In this document: in pieces, positions 8,045 through 15,386 of the stretch
How the letters are laid out: every line of letters begins with the position of its first letter
Numbering within the stretch: position 1 is the first letter of the stretch
DNA from: DASUKM01 sp036278735
GTDB taxonomy: Bacteria > Acidobacteriota > Vicinamibacteria > Vicinamibacterales > 2-12-FULL-66-21
NCBI GenBank assembly: GCA_036278735.1
Contig: DASUKM010000030.1
Coordinates: forward strand, 158,371 to 222,370
Direction of reading: 5' to 3'
Length of the DNA: 64,000 bases
Made by a program: the position numbers and the translations under genes
Notes under the pieces: generated by a model
What the model was told of the DNA's origin: nothing
Databases searched by the model: none
What the model saw: the letters and a program-made list of their open reading frames with translations, nothing else

Positions 8045-9015
8045 AACCCAGCCGCCTTCAGGATGGCGCGTTTGACGGCGGTACGCGCGATCTGCACCTT
8101 GTACTGATTCCCGCTCATCGGTTTGGCGCCCGCCACCGCCGCGTCGGCCGCGGCCATCGCCGTCTGCTCGTCGATCGTCCGGCCCGCGAGCGCCCGCTCG
8201 GCCTCCGGCACGCGCCACGGGATCGGCGCGACGGCTCCCATCACGATTCGGGCGCCGCGCACGGCCGTGCCGTTCATGTCCAGCGCGACGGATGCCGTCG
8301 CGAGCGGCCAGTCGTGCGACTGCCGATACCGGACGTCGTAGGTCGCGCTCTTCACCGCGCCGGGCGCGGGCAGCAGCACGTGGGTGAGCAGCTCGTTCGG
8401 CGCCAGCACCGTTTCACCGAACAGATTGCGGTCCGGCATCATGAAATAGTCTTCCGCCTTCACCTCACGCTCGCCGGCCGGACCGGCGATCCGGAAGCGC
8501 GCGCCCAGCGCCACGGCGGGCACGGCCAGGCTGGAAGGGTGGACGATATGACACGGGCCGCCGCCGAAGATCGCGTGGAACTGGTTCTCGCCGTCGACGG
8601 CAAAGCACCGCGATCCGCCTTTTTTCAAACAGGCGAACTCCTCGTTGCGGAAGTACCAGCAGCGCGGCCGCTGATTCAGGTTGCCGCCGACCGTTCCGCT
8701 GTTGCGAATCTGCGGGGTGCCGACTTCCGCCGCCGCCTGCACCAGCGCGGGATACATCCGGGCCGCCTCGGCATGGCCGGCGAGATCCACGAGCGTGGCG
8801 GCCGCGCCAATCCGGAGGCCGCCGTCCGGCGCCTTCGCGATCGCGCGGTCCAGGTTCTTGACGTTGACGAGCCGCTCCGGCTGGGCGATGTAGTCCTTCA
8901 TCAGCCCCAGCAGGTCCATGCCGCCCGCCAGCGGCAGGATCCGGCCGCGCTCGGGCCCCAGCGCCGCGATGGCTTCCTTCTCGTTCGCGGCGTTCACGTA
9001 GGCAAAGGCCTTCAT
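8041..9015 (-). CDS. Xanthine dehydrogenase-family FAD-binding subunit
   Basis: 324 residues, CoxM/XdhB family. FAD-binding motifs are PLAGGMDLLGLMKD near the N-terminus and TVGGNLNQRPRCWYFRNE (the T-x-G-G-N loop). The stretch EEFACLKKGGSRCFAVDGENQFHAIFGGGPC is typical of the subfamily with an inserted Cys-rich loop, sometimes linked to an additional Fe-S cluster. The ATG at 9015 overlaps the Mo-subunit stop as ATGA. It passes electrons from the Fe-S subunit to the acceptor. Confidence 0.93.
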   Translation of the reverse strand: MKAFAYVNAANEKEAIAALGPERGRILPLAGGMDLLGLMKDYIAQPERLVNVKNLDRAIAKAPDGGLRIGAAATLVDLAGHAEAARMYPALVQAAAEVGTPQIRNSGTVGGNLNQRPRCWYFRNEEFACLKKGGSRCFAVDGENQFHAIFGGGPCHIVHPSSLAVPAVALGARFRIAGPAGEREVKAEDYFMMPDRNLFGETVLAPNELLTHVLLPAPGAVKSATYDVRYRQSHDWPLATASVALDMNGTAVRGARIVMGAVAPIPWRVPEAERALAGRTIDEQTAMAAADAAVAGAKPMSGNQYKVQIARTAVKRAILKAAGL

Positions 9016-11150
9016 TGCGTCCCTCCCGCGCGCGCCTCGTCGAGCGCCGCCAGCACCGCGTCCGGCGTGATGGGCAGCCGGCGGACGCGCGCGCCAATCG
9101 CGTTGGCGACCGCGTTGGCAATCGCCGCCGCCGTCGAGATCACCGGCGGCTCCCCCAGCCCGACGACGCCGCGTTCCGGCTGATCGACGATGGTGACGTC
9201 GATCTCCGGCACGTCCGACATGCCGGGCACGAGATACCACTCCATGTTGGGGTTCACCATGAGGGCGGTGTTGCGATCGAGAATCCGGTTCTCGAACAGC
9301 GCAAACCCGGTACCCATGATGATGCCGCCATAGCACTGGCTCTCGGCGGTGAGCCGATCGACGACCATGCCGCAATCCTGCACGCAGGCGATCTTCTTCA
9401 CGTGCGTGATGCCGGTTTCGATGTCGACTTCGACGTCGGCGAACTGGACGCCGCTCGTCCCGACCGTCGCGAGCGCGCGATCGAACGCGCCGTCGCCGGT
9501 GACCGACGCCGTCCCGAGCTGCCGGCACGCCTCCTTCCACGACACGCCCTTCGACGCATCGTCCCTCGGGTGCACGCGGCCGTCCTTCGCCACGAGCGCG
9601 GCCGGCTCGACGCCAAGGCCGGGGGCGACTCTCGCGAAGAGGCCGTCGCGGGCGTTCTCGCACGCCACGCGGACGGTCGGCGAAATCGATCCGACGGTAA
9701 TGCTGCCGCCGCTGCCGGGCGCGAACGGATAATCGGTGTCGCCGATCGCGGCCTGCACCTGCGCGAGCGGCAATCCCATCGTCTCGGCGGTGATCATCGC
9801 GACGAGCGTGCGCGTGCCGGTGCCGATGTCCTGCGTCGCAATGCGCGTGACGACGCTGCCGTCGGGCATGATCTCGCAGCTCGCGCGCGTCCGCGGGTTG
9901 CCGCCGCCGGCCCACCGGTTCGACGCGCAGCCCATGCCGCGCTTGATCGGCCCCGCCGTGGGGTCGCCCGTCGGATGCCGCGTGCTCCACCCGATCTTCT
10001 GCGCCCCGATCGGAAAGTACTTCCGCCACTGCTGGTTCGGCGCGACGTCTGGAAGGTTGCGGAGCCGGAGCTCCAGCGGGTCGATTTTCAGCAGATCCGC
10101 CAGCTCGTCGACGACCACTTCGGTGATGAAGCAGCTCTGCGGATGACCAGGCGCGCGGAACGCCCGCTGCGGCCCGGCATTGATGTACACGTCTCGGTGC
10201 ACCTGGCGGCGGTTCGGCCACACATAGACCTGATACGGCAGCGGGAAGCCGGCGCCCTGCCCGGCGCCCCCCGTGCCCCACGTCTGGGCGTCCCAGGCGA
10301 CGAACTTGCCTTGCGCATCGGCGGCGGCGCGCACCTGCGCGTACGCGGACGGCCGATTGCCCGTGACGAGGTGCTCGGTCTTGCGGTCGAGCATGATCTT
10401 CACAGGAGCGTTCGCGAGCTTCGCGAGGCGCGCGGCGATGGCGACCTGCACGTCGCCGCTCAACTTGCTGCCGAACCCGCCGCCCATGTACTGCGTGAGG
10501 ACGCGCACGTTCGCCTGGGGAATCTTCAGCGTCTGCGCGAGCCCTTCGCGCGAGGCGTTGATCCCTTGCGTCGACACCCAGGCCGTCAGCTTGTCGCCGT
10601 CCCACTCACACATGCCCCCGTGCGTTTCGAGGCTCGTGTGCGTCTGGACCTGCGTGTGGTACAGCCCTTCGACGATGTGAGTGGCGCCGGCGAGCGCCGT
10701 GTCGACGTCGCCGTCCTGCCGCGTGGACGGCTTCGTGACGTTGCCGTTCTCGAAGACCTGCGGCGCGTCGCGCGACATCGCCTGTTCGACGGTGGCGAGA
10801 TGCGGCAGGATGTCGTACTCCACCTCGATCAGACGGATGGCGTCCTCGGCCGCTTCCTCCGTCGTGGCCGCGACGGCGGCAATCTCTTCTCCCTGGTAAT
10901 TGACCTCGCCGCCGGGATCGACCACGGCGAGGGCCGCCTTCACGCCCCGCACCTTCTGCGCGGCCGCGAGATCCACCGACTTGATGCGTGCGTGCGCGTG
11001 CGGCGAGCCGAGGATCCGGCCGAACAACATCCCGGGCCGGACGATGTCGTAGGTGTATTTCGCGCGCCCCGAGGCCTTTTCGGGTCCGTCGATGCGCTGG
11101 ATCGACTTCCCGAGCAGCTCGCGATCCGCGACGGGCGGCCAGCTAGCCAC
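9012..11150 (-). CDS. Xanthine dehydrogenase-family molybdopterin-binding subunit
   Basis: 712 residues. Aldehyde/xanthine dehydrogenase large-subunit features include GRAKYTYDIVRPGMLFGRILGSPHAHA at the N-terminus, QYMGGGFGSK (pterin loop), NAGPQRAFRAPGHPQ, and the C-terminal VGLGEPPVIS containing the catalytic glutamate that activates the Mo-bound water. It has no signal peptide; export is expected by hitch-hiking with the TAT-bearing Fe-S subunit. Overlaps with both neighbours show one transcription unit. The substrate (purine, aldehyde or N-heterocycle) is not assignable. Confidence 0.94.
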   Translation of the reverse strand: MASWPPVADRELLGKSIQRIDGPEKASGRAKYTYDIVRPGMLFGRILGSPHAHARIKSVDLAAAQKVRGVKAALAVVDPGGEVNYQGEEIAAVAATTEEAAEDAIRLIEVEYDILPHLATVEQAMSRDAPQVFENGNVTKPSTRQDGDVDTALAGATHIVEGLYHTQVQTHTSLETHGGMCEWDGDKLTAWVSTQGINASREGLAQTLKIPQANVRVLTQYMGGGFGSKLSGDVQVAIAARLAKLANAPVKIMLDRKTEHLVTGNRPSAYAQVRAAADAQGKFVAWDAQTWGTGGAGQGAGFPLPYQVYVWPNRRQVHRDVYINAGPQRAFRAPGHPQSCFITEVVVDELADLLKIDPLELRLRNLPDVAPNQQWRKYFPIGAQKIGWSTRHPTGDPTAGPIKRGMGCASNRWAGGGNPRTRASCEIMPDGSVVTRIATQDIGTGTRTLVAMITAETMGLPLAQVQAAIGDTDYPFAPGSGGSITVGSISPTVRVACENARDGLFARVAPGLGVEPAALVAKDGRVHPRDDASKGVSWKEACRQLGTASVTGDGAFDRALATVGTSGVQFADVEVDIETGITHVKKIACVQDCGMVVDRLTAESQCYGGIIMGTGFALFENRILDRNTALMVNPNMEWYLVPGMSDVPEIDVTIVDQPERGVVGLGEPPVISTAAAIANAVANAIGARVRRLPITPDAVLAALDEARAGGTQ

Positions 11151-11754
11151 GGCGCACCCCCTTCGTCGTCAAGGCGGCTTCGAGCACGCGGACGTACGTG
11201 CCGCACCGGCAGATGTTGCCGTCGAGCGCCTTGCGGGCTTCCTCGGGCGTGGGATTCGGATTCCGTTCGAGCAGCGCGACCGTCGCGGTCACGAATCCCG
11301 GGGTGCAGAAGCCGCACATCAGGCCGTCGTGCTCGCAGAACGCCTGCTGCACCGGATGCAGCACGGTGCCGGTCGTGAGGCCGTCGATGGTGCGGATGTT
11401 CCGTCCCTGATGCTCGATGGCCAGCGTCGAGCAGGCGTAAATCGTGCGCCCGTCGACAATCATCGTGCACGCGCCGCATGCCCCGCGATCGCACACGCGC
11501 TTGGTGCCGGTCAGGTCGAGCCGATTGCGAACGGCGTCGAGCAGCGTGACGCGCGGCTCGACCTCCAGGTGATGCGCGCGGCCGTTGATCGTGAGAGTGA
11601 TGGGAACCGCACCTGGGCCGACCGCGTGCACCGCGGCCTGCGCCGAGACGCCTGGCGCCTTCGCGAGCACCCCCGCGGCGACGCCTCCGGCGCTGACGGT
11701 CTTGAGAAAACTGCGGCGGCTGAAGCCTGGCTGGTCTTTTCGTCTGGACGGCAT
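11143..11754 (-). CDS. (2Fe-2S)-binding subunit of a xanthine dehydrogenase-type enzyme, TAT-exported
   Basis: 203 residues. A TAT signal (SRRSFLKT followed by an Ala/Gly-rich hydrophobic run ending SAQA) shows export of the assembled complex. The plant-type ferredoxin cluster is CDRGACGACT with a later Cys (YACST); the second [2Fe-2S] cluster is GFCTPGF and ICRCGTY. It is the first gene of the operon that continues through the Mo, FAD, Cys-rich, DUF1326, unknown secreted and SDR genes. It overlaps the Mo subunit by 8 bp. The transposon lies 89 bp upstream. Confidence 0.94.
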   Translation of the reverse strand: MPSRRKDQPGFSRRSFLKTVSAGGVAAGVLAKAPGVSAQAAVHAVGPGAVPITLTINGRAHHLEVEPRVTLLDAVRNRLDLTGTKRVCDRGACGACTMIVDGRTIYACSTLAIEHQGRNIRTIDGLTTGTVLHPVQQAFCEHDGLMCGFCTPGFVTATVALLERNPNPTPEEARKALDGNICRCGTYVRVLEAALTTKGVRRG

Positions 11755-11817
11755 GAAGACCCCCGGTGTGATCGCTGATGTTACACCCAGACCGCTGGGA
11801 TCTGCTCATCTCACGGG

Positions 11818-11842
11818 TCGTCAGCCCGTAAAGGGCTGACCC
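11818..11842. repeat. REP-like palindrome, copy 1 left part (interrupted by the transposon)
   Basis: GTCAGCCC, three bases, then AAGGGCTGACCC: the same palindrome as at 22255-22280 and 40099-40149. Its last nine bases (GGCTGACCC, 11834-11842) are the left target-site duplication of the transposon. The remainder of this copy resumes at 15331. Confidence 0.75.
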
Positions 11843-11857
11843 GGCTTTGCCCACAAT

Positions 11858-13120
11858 CTACTCCCAACCGAGCAATTGTTGTGCAGCCGGCCCGTTATTT
11901 GGGCAGGCCGGCGTGAGCTGCGGAAACAGCGCGGTCGCGCCTGACTCGTGGATCTCGTGAATAACGCACACGATGTTGTGGCACAGCGCCTTCAAGAGCA
12001 GCTCGTTCCGCTGCGCCGTTGGAGTTTTGCTCCGGATGATGTCGCCAAACTTCCGCTTCATGGCGGAGAACGTCGATTCGGCGTTGGAGCGGCGATGGTA
12101 GTGCGTCAGGAACTCGTCGCGGTTCATCTGGAAATAGTGGAACACCTTGTTCCAGAGCGGAGACGGACTGTGGCCGTTGGCGTTCGCCTTGAACGCGATG
12201 AACGGCTCCGCGCCCATCGTGGCGATAGCGCCCGTGTTGCCGTAGCTGGAGTAGCCCTTGTCCGCGCTCACGCGTTCGACGTTGAAGTGCTGCCCACAAG
12301 TGGCGGCAAGTTGCGGCAGGACGGGCGCGTCGTGCGTATCGCGGTCGCTCACGACGGCTGCCGCGATGACGTTCGTCTTGGTCCCGACCATCGCATGAAG
12401 CTTGAGGTAATCGCGCGAGTACTGGTCGTGGCCGTACTTCGCGCTGTAGTGGCGATAGAAGCACTGCGTGCCGAATCCCGTCGAATCGACGGCGAAGTCC
12501 GTCTCTAGCGACTTGAGCGGGAGCGCGGAGCGCGTAATCAGAGCGGACAGGATCGGCGTCAGGCTCTCGCGGTCCAGGATATTAAAAATCGAGTTGTAGT
12601 GCGGCGTGCGGTCGATCAGCCCGAGCGCGGTCGCCTGTCGCAGATCCGACATAAACCGGCGCGCGCTCACGGTCGAGTACACCTTGAACGTCGCCGCGAA
12701 CAGCATGTCCGAGAGGGGGAGCGACGGGCGGCCGCGCTTCTGCTCTGGCGTCGGGATGTCCGAGACGAGATCCCGCAGGAGCGCGCAGAACTCGTCTTTC
12801 TCGCTCGTCTGCGCCGCGTTGTAAGCGGGCCAGTTCTGAGCGTAGGTCACGCGCGCGGCGCGGGTTTCCGTGACGGTGCCGTCTGGCGCGGTTTCCCGGC
12901 GAATGACGAACTCCACAGCGTAGCCGTGCTTGCACGTTTGGCCGCGCAACTCGTAGTCGGGGCACGAGCACCGAAGCTCGTCGCCCGCTTTGACGACGGT
13001 ATAGCGACCGTTCAGCGATTGGGAGGGCACCGTCCAGGTGTTCCCCTTCCGGGCGACCCTGGCTGTTGCCGCGATTTCCAAGCCACGCTGCCGACGTCCG
13101 TCAACGGCTTCGTTCAACAT
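11858..13120 (-). CDS. DDE transposase with N-terminal SWIM zinc finger
   Basis: 420 residues. The N-terminal SWIM motif is C51-x-C53...C63-x-H65 (RCSCPDYELRGQTCKHG). A helical region follows, then the RNase-H-like catalytic core with D212 (DSTGFG), D287 (SADKGY) and E348 (RRSNAESTFSAMKRKFGD), the Y-x2-R-x3-E-like IS4/IS5-superfamily signature. The reading frame is full length with no frameshift. The stop lies beside the left inverted repeat, and the promoter side faces an array of GCTACA repeats shared with the RHH gene. Confidence 0.92.
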   Translation of the reverse strand: MLNEAVDGRRQRGLEIAATARVARKGNTWTVPSQSLNGRYTVVKAGDELRCSCPDYELRGQTCKHGYAVEFVIRRETAPDGTVTETRAARVTYAQNWPAYNAAQTSEKDEFCALLRDLVSDIPTPEQKRGRPSLPLSDMLFAATFKVYSTVSARRFMSDLRQATALGLIDRTPHYNSIFNILDRESLTPILSALITRSALPLKSLETDFAVDSTGFGTQCFYRHYSAKYGHDQYSRDYLKLHAMVGTKTNVIAAAVVSDRDTHDAPVLPQLAATCGQHFNVERVSADKGYSSYGNTGAIATMGAEPFIAFKANANGHSPSPLWNKVFHYFQMNRDEFLTHYHRRSNAESTFSAMKRKFGDIIRSKTPTAQRNELLLKALCHNIVCVIHEIHESGATALFPQLTPACPNNGPAAQQLLGWE

Positions 13121-13121
13121 A

Positions 13122-13197
13122 GCTACATTGTAGCTACAATAGAGCTACACTGTCAACAAGTATTTTGTGGTTGCGTTGTGGCTACAAATGGGCTACG
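13122..13197. promoter_or_regulatory. Array of five GCTACA repeats, 11 bp phased, in a divergent promoter
   Basis: GCTACA occurs at 13122, 13133 and 13144, and again at 13181, with a GCTACG variant at 13192. Spacing is exactly 11 bp inside both groups, so sites lie on one helix face. The first two are embedded in TAGCTACA and GTAGCTAC, the latter a perfect palindrome. The array fills the 86-bp gap between the divergent transposase (start 13120) and RHH gene (start 13207). The RHH protein is the obvious candidate binder. Confidence 0.7.
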
Positions 13198-13206
13198 CTA
13201 TAGCCA

Positions 13207-13374
13207 TTGGCGAAGACTCCAAAGAAACGGGTCAAAGACGACGTCGTTCGGATGCGTGTCACGTCCGAGCAGAAGCGCGCGCTCGAAAACGCCGCAAATC
13301 GGGCCGGATTGGAGCTTTCGGCGTGGCTTCGACAGTTGGCGCTTCGCGCGGCTGGCGCGCTGCCAGAATCGTGA
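13207..13374 (+). CDS. Small ribbon-helix-helix (CopG/Arc-type) DNA-binding protein
   Basis: 55 residues, below usual length cut-offs. The frame opens after an in-frame TAG at 13201 and the first usable start is TTG at 13207 (AKTPKKRVKDD); an ATG at 13252 would give only the core. The core VVRMRVTSEQKRALENAA followed by LELSAWLRQLALRAAG is a textbook RHH: a basic beta-strand and two helices. It is divergent from the transposase across the GCTACA array, suggesting auto-repression and transposase control. Confidence 0.72.
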   Translation: MAKTPKKRVKDDVVRMRVTSEQKRALENAANRAGLELSAWLRQLALRAAGALPES

Positions 13375-13468
13375 TCGGCTCGGCTTGCGAGATGATTCTT
13401 GCCGTGCTAATCTCACGAAAGAAAGACGGCCGGTAGGAAAACACACCTCGACTCTCCTAGGTACGAGT

Positions 13469-13543
13469 TGGGGTGTCGGACGGGTTTCGATCCCGTTACT
13501 CCCTGCTACCAACAGGGCGTTTTCCCCACTAAACTACCGACAC
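13469..13543 (-). tRNA. tRNA with anticodon GGU (Thr), encoded CCA, carried on the transposon
   Basis: A full cloverleaf can be drawn on the minus strand: acceptor GTGTCGG/CCGACAC (7 bp), TA, D-stem GTTT/AAAC, anticodon stem CCCTG/CAGGG with loop TTGGTAG, a 4-nt variable loop, and T-stem ACGGG/CCCGT with loop ATCGAAA, then C73 and CCA. The anticodon GGU reads ACC/ACU. Oddities are the A at position 54 in place of T, and a G at 13544 that could pair with C73, the G-1:C73 identity element of tRNA-His. Amino-acid identity is therefore uncertain. Confidence 0.8.
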
Positions 13544-13612
13544 CGTCGATCAAGCGGGGCGTTCCCTCAGGCGACCAACCAGGGGGGAATTGCCCCGTTC
13601 GTCGTGTACGTC

Positions 13613-14056
13613 TTATCCCGTCATCGACATTCCCTCGTCGTAGTTGAGTAATCCGTACCTGTTTTCAGCCGTCCGCGTAAAAGTGTCGTTGCGCGCGACA
13701 TAGCGCGAGAGGTTCGAGACAACCGTCGGCTTCGATATTGGCCTTCCCATCGCGCGCGCAATCTCTGCCACAATGGTGTCGATGTGCTCGTCGCGCTGCC
13801 AGCTCAGCATGAGCTGACGTGCCCACCAGACAGACGACCCTTCCTTGATGGGCCGCTTCCTGACGGTATCGCGAGAGGGTGGCCGGCGCTGAACGACACG
13901 TGTCGCGCTCCTGATGTCCTCGCGGCTAGCCGCCTTACCCGACAGGATGCTACGGGCTTCCTTTAATTCGGCTTGAAGATCGGTAATCTCCTGCCGTAGT
14001 TCAGCGATGCGTTGCTGTTTGCGGCGGATCGTTTCGCCAAGATTCATAACGCCCAT
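13613..14056 (-). CDS. Coiled-coil protein with a C-terminal winged-helix-like segment
   Basis: 147 residues; a second ATG sits three codons in. The N-terminus (residues 5-40, LGETIRRKQQRIAELRQEITDL) is a heptad-rich coiled coil. After a basic linker, the C-terminal part (DTIVAEIARAMGRPISKPTVVSNLSRYVARNDTFTRTAENRYGLL) has the rhythm of a winged helix: recognition helix KPTVVSNLSRYV, then a wing ending in RYGLL. I do not recognise a named family. It is transcribed toward the tRNA, inside the transposon, and may regulate the cargo. Confidence 0.7.
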   Translation of the reverse strand: MGVMNLGETIRRKQQRIAELRQEITDLQAELKEARSILSGKAASREDIRSATRVVQRRPPSRDTVRKRPIKEGSSVWWARQLMLSWQRDEHIDTIVAEIARAMGRPISKPTVVSNLSRYVARNDTFTRTAENRYGLLNYDEGMSMTG

Positions 14057-14208
14057 AACGCGGACATTCTAGCTGTACCAGATGCACGAAGCAAGAAATA
14101 ACAGACTCGGCGCTTGCGCTGAGTTGGACAAGTGCACAGCCTGTTAAAATTTGGCGTTCCATGCAACTTGTATGGCATTCGTTATGCTAACCATCTCTAC
14201 GTAAGTGT

Positions 14209-14574
14209 TTGTCCGGCAGCGACTTACAGCTTGACAATTCGTTTGTACAGGTTAAGATTCGTTCAATTTTTCGCTCCGCCTCGGGAAAAGGAACAGAGCA
14301 GTCCAATATGAGCTCCGCCTACATCCTCTGCAGGGTTTTCCCTGGCCTGTTCGACACGGAATATTACGTCACGGTCAACGGATCGTCGGCGTACTACATC
14401 AGCCGATTCAGTGTCGAAGTCAAATCCGAACCAAACGACAACGGTGTGGACGGCCGCGTAAAGGGCTATGTGGTCGAGAAATCTGGCGGAAAAACACTTG
14501 TGCAGCTGCCAGGCGAGCCGGTCGTGGGCGGCGTACGCACATGGGTTGAAAACGATGCGGTGGCGACCGCGTAA
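14209..14574 (+). CDS. Unknown 121-residue protein preceding dCTP deaminase
   Basis: No ATG is available upstream: the frame opens after a TAA at 14188 and the first start is TTG at 14209, so the true start could be a later codon. The predicted protein is beta-rich (YILCRVFPGLFDTEYYVTVNG, AYYISRFSVEVK, RVKGYVVEKSGGKTLVQLPGE) and soluble, with no signal or membrane segment. I do not recognise it. It ends 9 bp before the dCTP deaminase, so the two probably form an operon on the transposon. Confidence 0.65.
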   Translation: MSGSDLQLDNSFVQVKIRSIFRSASGKGTEQSNMSSAYILCRVFPGLFDTEYYVTVNGSSAYYISRFSVEVKSEPNDNGVDGRVKGYVVEKSGGKTLVQLPGEPVVGGVRTWVENDAVATA

Positions 14575-14583
14575 AACGCCCAG

Positions 14584-15228
14584 ATGATTCTCAGCGACGA
14601 AGGTATTCGGCGCGCATTATCTGAGGGTCTTATCGAAATTGATCCTGTTCCAGTTTCAGAGCAATACTCAACATCAGCGGTAGACATTGTCCTCGGCGCC
14701 GCCAGCACGTTCCGGTGCTGGAATCTTGGAGCTCTCAACGCTCCCGGCGTGGATGTGACGCTAAATCTCTCCGAACAAAATTACGGTTTAACAGCAAAGC
14801 ACTACTCGATTCCTGTCCAGGCAGAAAACGACGGCACTATCGTCCTTCCGCCCTACAGGCGCGTTTGTCAGGTGATGTTGTGTCAGACCCGTGAGCGCGT
14901 CTACCTCAAGCCTGAATCACTACTTGCCGCGAGAGTCGAGGGGAAAAGTTCGCTCGCGAGGCTTGGTCTAATGGTTCACATGACAGCGCCCACCATTCAC
15001 GCGGGATTTAACGCGACAATTACACTTGAGATGGTGAACCATGGACCGTTTTCTTTGAAACTAGTCCCGCTTAAAACTCGGATTTGTCAGTTTATTTTCG
15101 AGCGGCTGGAGACCGAGCCACGCGCGCAAATCTCAACGCAGTTTCAAGGACAGACGTCGCCTGAGGGACGCGGGCCAGATAGTTGCCAACCGGCACAAGA
15201 CTCTTCTGTATTGATCCGGCGTCCATAG
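14584..15228 (+). CDS. dcd: dCTP deaminase family protein
   Basis: 214 residues. The dUTPase/Dcd signature is RVEGKSSLARLGLMVHMTAP (residues 117-136), with the conserved Ser and R126, then TITLEMVNHG with the catalytic E149 expected to activate water for deamination of dCTP to dUTP. The C-terminal FERLE and a Gln/Gly-rich tail resemble the lid. The family includes housekeeping enzymes and phage-defence enzymes that deplete dCTP. Location as cargo of a transposon, after an unknown gene, favours an accessory role here; that is inference. Confidence 0.88.
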   Translation: MILSDEGIRRALSEGLIEIDPVPVSEQYSTSAVDIVLGAASTFRCWNLGALNAPGVDVTLNLSEQNYGLTAKHYSIPVQAENDGTIVLPPYRRVCQVMLCQTRERVYLKPESLLAARVEGKSSLARLGLMVHMTAPTIHAGFNATITLEMVNHGPFSLKLVPLKTRICQFIFERLETEPRAQISTQFQGQTSPEGRGPDSCQPAQDSSVLIRRP

Positions 15229-15321
15229 AAGTCAGCTATGAGCCTCAGAATCCACTTGGTTCTGCGGCCTCTTCTCATTTTTTGGCAGCCTTCCGATTAT
15301 TTTGGCAGCCGCCACTTGTTA

Positions 15322-15382
15322 GGCAAAGCCGGCTGACCCACAGACGTAGGGAGACCCGTGGAGCAGGCCTTCATGGCCTGAC
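15322..15382. repeat. Right inverted end, target duplication and remainder of REP-like copy 1
   Basis: GGCAAAGCC (15322-15330) is the right transposon end and GGCTGACCC (15331-15339) the right target duplication. The disrupted REP copy continues with a second hairpin, CAGGCC-TTCAT-GGCCTG, at 15364-15380. The same TTCAT-loop hairpin follows the palindrome in the copy at 40099. Just inside the element GGCAGCC occurs twice (15284-15310 region) near the end, as expected for transposase-binding subterminal repeats. Confidence 0.65.
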
Positions 15383-15386
15383 AACG

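Larger units (their letters stand above)
11843..15330. mobile_element. Complete 3.49-kb passenger-carrying DNA transposon
   Basis: The left end starts GGCTTTGCCCACAA (11843) and the right end, read inward on the other strand from 15330, starts GGCTTTGCCTAACAA: matching terminal inverted repeats. Both ends abut the same 9-bp sequence GGCTGACCC (11834-11842 and 15331-15339), a target-site duplication. Removing the element and one copy restores a REP-like palindrome. Inside are a SWIM/DDE transposase (ending 7 bp from the left repeat), an RHH regulator, a tRNA, an HTH-like protein, an unknown protein and a dCTP deaminase. Several passenger genes look less GC-rich than the flanks. It appears intact and young. 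Confidence 0.85.

Noticed and set aside
11834..11842. GGCTGACCC as an ordinary part of a terminator hairpin only
   Set aside because: Its exact recurrence at 15331-15339, next to matching inverted ends, is better explained as a target-site duplication.
13167..13436. An 89-residue plus-strand frame starting MVALWLQ over the RHH gene
   Set aside because: It is a different frame, overlaps the operator array, and lacks any domain. The overlapping 55-residue frame gives a recognisable ribbon-helix-helix.
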